Below are positions 29,259-33,967 of a stretch of DNA of 33,967 nt, piece after piece. The notes below the pieces were generated by a model, which ran no database searches, was not told the origin of the DNA, and saw nothing but the letters and a program-made list of their open reading frames with translations. Numbering within the stretch: position 1 is the stretch's first letter; each line of letters begins with the position of its first letter. The DNA is taken from positions 1-33,967 of IMG/VR virus record IMGVR_UViG_3300011013_003310; one strand, written 5' to 3'. Source of the DNA: a virus. A program made the translations under genes and the position numbers.

Positions 29259-30052
29259 TGAAATATTTTGTTTTTGGATCGAACGGGATGATGGGAAAGC
29301 ATTTTTGCTCCTTGGCAAAAGATGCAGTTGAGCTAACTAGAGAAGACTATAATATTCTTTCCAATAATGAAAAACTATTGCTCAACATGCTTGAGAAAGA
29401 AAAAGGCATAAGCAGTGAAGACGTAATCTTGAATTTTGCAGGAGCTATTAAACAAAGAAATTTCTCTTTGAAAGATTATGTTTTAATTAACTCGCTGTTC
29501 CCCCATCAACTAGAAGCAGCAGCCAAGAAAATAGGATGCAAGTTTATCCACCTTACCACTGATTGTGTTTACGACGGATTAAAAGGCTCTTATGTGGAAA
29601 CTGATGACCATAACTGCACAGATTGGTACGGAAAAAGTAAATCTCTAGGAGAGCCAGAGAACAGTTGCTGCATAAGAACTTCTATAATTGGTTTAGGTAG
29701 CAAAGATAATGTTTCGCTTCTCGATTGGTTTATTAACGAAGAAAAAGATAACCTATTTGGCTTCACCAACCATTTATGGAACGGAGTTACCTGCACTGAG
29801 CTTTCAGAGCTAATAATTAAATTAATTGATGAAGGTATTTTGTGGCAAGGAACAAGGCACGTATTTTCTAACCCTGTCTCAAAGTACGAATTACTGAGAC
29901 ATGTAAATGATGTTTTTAGCTTAAGAAAAAACTTACAAGAAAAAATATCTGAAGATACCTGCGATAGAACCCTATCGTCCATCCACGAACAGTCTTTCAC
30001 TGTCAAAAGTATAGAAGAACAGATAGAAGACCTCAAAAGTTCTTGCCTTTAA
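29258..30052 (+). CDS. RmlD-like NAD(P)-dependent sugar reductase (SDR)
   Basis: 264 residues. The Rossmann motif is YFVFGSNGMMGKHF. LTTDCVYDGLKGSYVETD and WYGKSKSLGE give the Thr and Tyr-x-x-x-Lys catalytic residues, and CCIRTSIIG follows as in dTDP-4-dehydrorhamnose reductases. It could reduce the 4-keto sugar made by the dehydratase at 26987-27997. The C terminus (SFTVKSIEEQIEDLK) also matches the family. The exact nucleotide sugar is unknown. Confidence 0.82.
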   Translation: MKYFVFGSNGMMGKHFCSLAKDAVELTREDYNILSNNEKLLLNMLEKEKGISSEDVILNFAGAIKQRNFSLKDYVLINSLFPHQLEAAAKKIGCKFIHLTTDCVYDGLKGSYVETDDHNCTDWYGKSKSLGEPENSCCIRTSIIGLGSKDNVSLLDWFINEEKDNLFGFTNHLWNGVTCTELSELIIKLIDEGILWQGTRHVFSNPVSKYELLRHVNDVFSLRKNLQEKISEDTCDRTLSSIHEQSFTVKSIEEQIEDLKSSCL

Positions 30053-30083
30053 TTTTTTAAAAATATAGAATCAGAGATTAAAA

Positions 30084-30773
30084 ATGAAAATTGACTCAAT
30101 AGACGTAGGGGAAAAAGCCAGAGAGAAATACCCAGAATGTTTTGGAGAAAATCCAAAATCTTTTAATGACGGACACCTTGGAGGGACAAACACATCTGGA
30201 GATCCATCTACATTTATCCACCCAAATGTATGGGGCCACCTTGTAAATAATTTTGGAGTCAAAAGTATTCTTGATATTGGTTGCGGGTTTGGCTTTGCGA
30301 TAAAGTTCATCAAAGATAACTTTGAAGGCGTAGACGTAGATGGCGTAGAGGGTAGCCCAAAAGTCGTGGACTTATGCTTATTTCCAGATAATATAACTCA
30401 ACATGACTACACAACGGGAGCATTTGTCCCAGATAAGACTTACGATTTAGGTTGGAGCACTGAATTTGTAGAGCATGTAGAAGAAAAGTACGCTTATAAT
30501 TTTATTGAGACCTTTAAAAAATGTAAGTACGTAGCCTTTACATTCGCTTCTATTGGGCAAGGAGGTCATCACCATGTAAATGAAAATACTCAAGAGTATT
30601 GGGTTGATAAAATGAGTGAATCAAATTTTGAGTTCTTAGAAAAAGAGACCCTTGAACTAAGAGATCTGGCCGTTAAAGATATGGAGCAATGCAGGGGGGC
30701 TTTTCCCGAACAATTCTTCATATTTCACTTTCAAGACAGGGGCATTCTGTTCAAAAATAATTCTCTTTCTTAA
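30084..30773 (+). CDS. SAM-dependent methyltransferase, class I
   Basis: 229 residues. SILDIGCGFGFAIKFI (about 56-71) is motif I, VDGVEGSPKVVDLCL is motif II with the acidic ribose-binding residue, and YDLGWSTEFVEHVEEKYA is the motif IV/post-motif region. The acceptor is unknown; sugar O-methylation or capping of the glycan fits the operon. It is the only gene here with a real gap upstream (31 bases). Its last base overlaps the next start (TAATG). Confidence 0.85.
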   Translation: MKIDSIDVGEKAREKYPECFGENPKSFNDGHLGGTNTSGDPSTFIHPNVWGHLVNNFGVKSILDIGCGFGFAIKFIKDNFEGVDVDGVEGSPKVVDLCLFPDNITQHDYTTGAFVPDKTYDLGWSTEFVEHVEEKYAYNFIETFKKCKYVAFTFASIGQGGHHHVNENTQEYWVDKMSESNFEFLEKETLELRDLAVKDMEQCRGAFPEQFFIFHFQDRGILFKNNSLS

Positions 30774-31858
30774 TGAAAAAAATAGCCTTCATAAAATTTG
30801 CAGGAATGGCTTCTGGAGGAGTTGAAAAATACCTTCAGACCATTGCCTGTTTATTACCGAAGGATGAATTTGAGATAGACTTTTTTTATACTAATGCTGC
30901 ACCATTCATAAACTCTTCTTTTGTCCACCCAGACAATGACAACAGAAGAATAAAGTTAATGGAAGACAGCGGTATTAATCTCATAAAAGTAAACGTAGAA
31001 GCTAAAATAGGAGATAAAGAACCTTACGAGTGGATAAATACTGATTTTTGGGATCTTTTTGATGAATCTAAATATTGCGCGGTGCAAACAGGAAGAGGGG
31101 GATATCCAGAATACCCATTTAACTTAATTAATGATGCTAAGATAATAGACAGCATACATTCATTTAGCGGAGAAGATAAACCGAACATAGAAAAGGCTAT
31201 TTTATTGTGTGAGTGGCAACTTGATAAATGGTCGAGCAGCGGAGGAAACAAAGACAAAGCAGTTGTAATTCCCGGACTTATTTCTGTACCAGAAAAAAGA
31301 AAATCAAACTTAAGGCAAAAACTAGGGATACCCGAAAATGCATTTGTATTCGGATTTCATCAAGGCAACAGAAGTGAAATATTTTCGCCCGTATCCTTAA
31401 TGGCCTACTCTAAAATAGCTCACGAGGATAACTATTTTTTAATTATGGGCGGAGCGGAGAACCACAGAGACTTCGCAAATAAGATGAGCAATCCAAACGT
31501 AAGGATACTAGATCACTCTAGCTCAGTAGAAGAAATACACGACTTCCTTTCTTCAATAGATGTTTTTGCACATGCAAGATCTGACGGTGAAGTCTGTTCT
31601 GCGGCCATAATAGAGGCTCTTTACCACGAAAAGCCCGTCATATCTCACCCAGCGCTTAATATGGGGCATAAAGAGCAGATAGAAGGTTGCGGTAAAATGG
31701 TCGAATCAGTTGATCAATACGCCTCTGAAATGGTCTGCATGGAAAAAAACAGAAACTACTATAACGGCCTGTCCCTTAAAGCGGGTGAGAAATATAAATC
31801 TAAATACAGTTACGACGTAGTAAAAGATAAAATCCTTAAAGTCTATAGAGATATATAA
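30773..31858 (+). CDS. Family 4 glycosyltransferase (GT-B)
   Basis: 361 residues. The N-terminal FAGMASGGVEKYLQTIA is the acceptor-side glycine loop of GT4. IPENAFVFGFHQGNRSEIF opens the donor domain, and FAHARSDGEVCSAAIIEALY, then EKPVISHPA, is the Glu-x7-Glu donor site. Retaining mechanism is expected for the family. It is followed by a methyltransferase after 4 bases. Confidence 0.9.
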   Translation: MKKIAFIKFAGMASGGVEKYLQTIACLLPKDEFEIDFFYTNAAPFINSSFVHPDNDNRRIKLMEDSGINLIKVNVEAKIGDKEPYEWINTDFWDLFDESKYCAVQTGRGGYPEYPFNLINDAKIIDSIHSFSGEDKPNIEKAILLCEWQLDKWSSSGGNKDKAVVIPGLISVPEKRKSNLRQKLGIPENAFVFGFHQGNRSEIFSPVSLMAYSKIAHEDNYFLIMGGAENHRDFANKMSNPNVRILDHSSSVEEIHDFLSSIDVFAHARSDGEVCSAAIIEALYHEKPVISHPALNMGHKEQIEGCGKMVESVDQYASEMVCMEKNRNYYNGLSLKAGEKYKSKYSYDVVKDKILKVYRDI

Positions 31859-31862
31859 TTAA

Positions 31863-32531
31863 ATGAACTTAGAGCAAAAAATTGATGAAATTGAAGTTAG
31901 ACTAAGAGCAGAGTCTGAAATCATTGCAGAGTGGGACGGACACGAAACACTTCACTCCAAGTGCTCTGACGAAGTTAAAGTTGATGGCCTATGGATGGAA
32001 TTCGGTGTTTTTACTGGCAGGTCTATAGAACAACTTTCAAGAAAATGCCCAACAAAAATTTACGGCTTCGACTCGTTTGAAGGCTTACCCGAACAATGGG
32101 ATAACGATAACCCTAAAGGCTGTTATAATTTAGGCGGTGAAATTCCTCCGGGATATATAATAGGAGAGAACCATTCGATGTTTGATTCTAATATGCCCAC
32201 AAATTACCTACCTTGGCCCGAAAACGTAGAGCTAGTAAAAGGGATGATTGAAGATACGCTACCGGAGTTCCTAAAATATAACCAAGAAACAGTAGCTTTT
32301 ATTCACATAGACACAGACCTCTACTCATCCGCTGTTACAATTTTAAATAATTTAAAAACAAGAATTAAGAAGGGTACAATTATACTTTTCGACGAAATTA
32401 ATGACTATCCTGACTATAGAGAACACGAAATTAAAGCTTTCGCAGAGTTCTTGATAGATACTGGTCTAGAATACACCCCCTTGATTCACCAAAACTTAGG
32501 GTACAGCCAAGGATGCTTTAGAATAGAATAA
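31863..32531 (+). CDS. TylF/MycF-like sugar O-methyltransferase
   Basis: 222 residues. LWMEFGVFTGRSIEQLS (SAM motif I), IYGFDSFEGLPEQWDNDN, VELVKGMIEDTLPEFL and VAFIHIDTDLYSSAVTIL, then IILFDEINDYP, are the conserved blocks of the TylF family. The acidic residues of IDTDLY and FDE bind the catalytic metal. Members O-methylate sugar hydroxyls in antibiotics and surface glycans. The start lies 4 bases after the glycosyltransferase stop. Confidence 0.88.
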   Translation: MNLEQKIDEIEVRLRAESEIIAEWDGHETLHSKCSDEVKVDGLWMEFGVFTGRSIEQLSRKCPTKIYGFDSFEGLPEQWDNDNPKGCYNLGGEIPPGYIIGENHSMFDSNMPTNYLPWPENVELVKGMIEDTLPEFLKYNQETVAFIHIDTDLYSSAVTILNNLKTRIKKGTIILFDEINDYPDYREHEIKAFAEFLIDTGLEYTPLIHQNLGYSQGCFRIE

Positions 32532-32533
32532 AA

Positions 32534-33121
32534 ATGCACCAACAACACATAACAAGCTACCTAGACGCAGTAAAAGAAATAGCTGAAAAAGTTAATAAGG
32601 AAGACATATGCTCTTTAATCAAAGAGATAGAATCCTTAAAGCGGTTTGGCGGTAGGCTATTTATCATAGGAGTTGGAGGAAGCGCAGGAAACGCCTCACA
32701 TGCTGTAAACGATTTCAGAAAAATAGTAGGCATAGAATCTTACGCCCCAACAGACAATGTTTCGGAACTTACAGCAAGAGCGAATGACGAAGGTTGGGAC
32801 ACAACCATATGGAAGTGGCTCGAAGTATCTAAACTGGGTCAGAACGATTCTATCCTAGTGTTTTCTGTAGGTGGAGGCTCAGATCATACATCTTACAACT
32901 TAGTTAAGGCTATGGAATACGCTAAATCCAAAGGTAGCAAAATTCTCTCTATCGTAAGCAGAGATGGAGGCAAATCAAAAGAGCTTTCAGATTGCTGTAT
33001 TTTAATACCAGTAATAGATCAAGAATCAATAACTCCCCACGCCGAAGAATGGCAGGGGATAATTTGGCATATGGTAGTAAGTTATTTTATGAGCGTAAAA
33101 GATGACAGATTTACAAATTAA
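32534..33121 (+). CDS. SIS-domain phosphosugar isomerase, GmhA-like
   Basis: 195 residues. FIIGVGGSAGNASHAVNDFR is the phosphate-binding SIS loop of phosphoheptose isomerase, and ARANDEGWDTTIWKWLE corresponds to the catalytic-acid region. VFSVGGGSDHTSYNLVKAME replaces the usual S-T-S-G-N-S loop, so specificity could differ. GmhA turns sedoheptulose 7-phosphate into D-glycero-D-manno-heptose 7-phosphate. It overlaps the transaldolase gene by 20 bases, and a heptose-kinase-like gene follows, which supports a heptose role. Confidence 0.85.
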   Translation: MHQQHITSYLDAVKEIAEKVNKEDICSLIKEIESLKRFGGRLFIIGVGGSAGNASHAVNDFRKIVGIESYAPTDNVSELTARANDEGWDTTIWKWLEVSKLGQNDSILVFSVGGGSDHTSYNLVKAMEYAKSKGSKILSIVSRDGGKSKELSDCCILIPVIDQESITPHAEEWQGIIWHMVVSYFMSVKDDRFTN

Positions 33122-33821
33122 AATATTTGCTGACGGCGCAGACATATCAGAAATGATAAAGTGCCATCAAGAAGGCATCGTATCTGGCTTTACAAGTAAC
33201 CCCACACTTATGAGGCAAGCTGGAGTCAAATCTTACGAAGGGTTTGCGAAAGAAGCTCTAGAGGCAATACCTGATGCCCCTATTTCATTCGAGGTATTTT
33301 CTGACGACTTTCCAGATATGCGTAGACAGGCATTAAAGTTAAACGCTATGGGAGAAAATGTTTACGTTAAGATTCCAATAACGAACACGAAGAGCGAATC
33401 AAGTATCCCCTTAATTAAAGAGCTTACCGAAGAAGGCGTTAAGGTGAATGTGACAGCCATAATGACTAGCGATCAAGTTGTCGATCTCTGCGATAAAGGG
33501 CTTTCAGCCAAAGTTCCAAATATTGTTTCTGTTTTTGCAGGTAGAATTTCTGACACTGGCAGGAATGCTAATGACACTATGCGTAAAGCGGTTCTAGAAG
33601 CTTCATATTATAAAATTAAAGACTCAACGGAGATATTATGGGCAAGTACAAGACAAGCTTACGACATAATTAATGCTCAATCATGCGGTTGTGATATTAT
33701 TACCGTTCCCACATCGATACTTAAAAAATTATGTTTATTCGGGAAAGACTTAAATGAGTATTCGCTAGAAACAGTAAAAATGTTCTATAAAGATGCAACT
33801 GAGGCTGGCTATGAATTATGA
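33102..33821 (+). CDS. Transaldolase (TalC/FSA-type)
   Basis: 239 residues. IFADGADISEM, GFTSNPTLMRQAG, the Schiff-base strand VYVKIPITN (Lys90) and VSVFAGRISDTGRN are the transaldolase/fructose-6-phosphate aldolase blocks; the short length fits the TalC subfamily used by cyanophages. It exchanges a dihydroxyacetone unit between fructose 6-phosphate, erythrose 4-phosphate and sedoheptulose 7-phosphate. Here, between a GmhA-like and a heptose-kinase-like gene, making sedoheptulose 7-phosphate for heptose is more plausible than the pentose-phosphate role proposed in cyanophages. The TGA overlaps the next ATG. Confidence 0.92.
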   Translation: MTDLQIKIFADGADISEMIKCHQEGIVSGFTSNPTLMRQAGVKSYEGFAKEALEAIPDAPISFEVFSDDFPDMRRQALKLNAMGENVYVKIPITNTKSESSIPLIKELTEEGVKVNVTAIMTSDQVVDLCDKGLSAKVPNIVSVFAGRISDTGRNANDTMRKAVLEASYYKIKDSTEILWASTRQAYDIINAQSCGCDIITVPTSILKKLCLFGKDLNEYSLETVKMFYKDATEAGYEL

Positions 33822-33967
33822 TCGTAACCCGATCACCATTTAGGATAACGCTTGGCGGCGGAGGAACAGATCTCCCATCGTTCTATGAAAAACATGGGGG
33901 ATTTGTTGTTTCTATGGCAATAAATAAATATATTTCCATCACACTAAAGAAAAATATCTTAGAGGAC
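33818..33967 (+). CDS. GHMP kinase, heptose-7-phosphate kinase-like (partial, runs off right edge)
   Basis: The first 50 codons from the ATG at 33818 are open to the edge. RSPFRITLGGGGTDLPSFYE followed by GGFVVSMAINKYISITL is the N-terminal pattern of D-glycero-D-manno-heptose 7-phosphate kinase (HddA) and related GHMP sugar kinases; the ATP-binding motif lies beyond the window. It would phosphorylate C1 of the heptose. The ATGA overlap suggests coupling to the transaldolase. Confidence 0.85.
   Translation, partial: MIVTRSPFRITLGGGGTDLPSFYEKHGGFVVSMAINKYISITLKKNILED

Noticed and set aside
1-33967. CRISPR arrays, insertion sequences, integrase or attachment sites
   Set aside because: I saw no spaced direct repeats, transposase or integrase gene, and no duplicated tRNA end that would mark an attachment site.

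Overview
The window looks like part of the genome of a large, AT-rich, lytic-type tailed phage, or an uncultured (probably aquatic) phage contig. The case is indirect, because no capsid, tail, terminase or portal gene is visible. It rests on tightly packed ATGA-type overlapping genes, many short orphan ORFs, a full nucleotide-supply set (class I ribonucleotide reductase, dUTPase, dCMP deaminase, dNMP kinase), its own sigma-70 factor, three tRNA genes and an HNH endonuclease, with no ribosomal or central-metabolic bacterial genes. The host cannot be named from the sequence.

Region 1 (1-12320, minus strand) is a long array of small genes. From high to low coordinates it holds a winged-helix/AT-hook regulator, a degenerate dUTPase-like protein, two short proteins, a holo-ACP synthase and an acyl carrier protein with a small protein between them, a Lys/Ala-rich membrane protein, a short UDP-sugar dehydrogenase, tRNA-Arg, an HNH nuclease, dUTPase, tRNA-Val, a heptose-phosphate-type nucleotidyltransferase, a secreted trypsin-like protease, a tiny Cys-rich lipoprotein, a prolyl-4-hydroxylase-like oxygenase, several orphans, a HExxH protein, a eukaryote-type phosphomannomutase, a SemiSWEET-like protein, dCMP deaminase, a sigma-70 factor, tRNA-Leu, a lipoprotein and a Lys-rich protein that runs off the left edge. 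The tRNAs sit between coding genes with almost no spacing.

Region 2 (12321-21235) is mixed. A divergent promoter region leads to one plus-strand orphan. About 450 bases without a gene follow, with a candidate structured RNA, an intrinsic terminator and a consensus sigma-70 promoter. Then come dNMP kinase, a short conserved phage protein, a glycosyltransferase, an FmdB-like protein, nrdA and nrdB. A minus-strand trio includes a signal peptidase I, two plus-strand genes encode small membrane proteins, and one minus-strand orphan closes the region.

Region 3 (21236 to the end, plus strand) is a 12.7-kb surface-polysaccharide operon with genes overlapping by a few bases. It has at least eight glycosyltransferase-like genes, a UDP-HexNAc 4,6-dehydratase-like enzyme, an N-formyltransferase-like enzyme, a PIG-L deacetylase, an RmlD-like reductase, two methyltransferases, a phosphoheptose-isomerase-like SIS protein, a transaldolase and the start of a heptose-kinase-like GHMP kinase. 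Transaldolase, SIS isomerase, GHMP kinase and the separate nucleotidyltransferase at 7005-7439 together suggest phage-directed NDP-heptose supply. The phosphomannomutase and UDP-sugar dehydrogenase could add mannose and uronic acid precursors.

The observations most worth following up are a GTGTAA element placed exactly 8 bases before four start codons (and 21-28 bases before three genes with a Shine-Dalgarno), which looks like a phage promoter with leaderless mRNAs; an R2 subunit with a Glu metal ligand and no radical tyrosine (class Ic pattern); tRNA punctuation of the operon; a UAA tRNA with a short variable loop; the ACP/AcpS pair; and the unexplained RNA at about 12830-13193.
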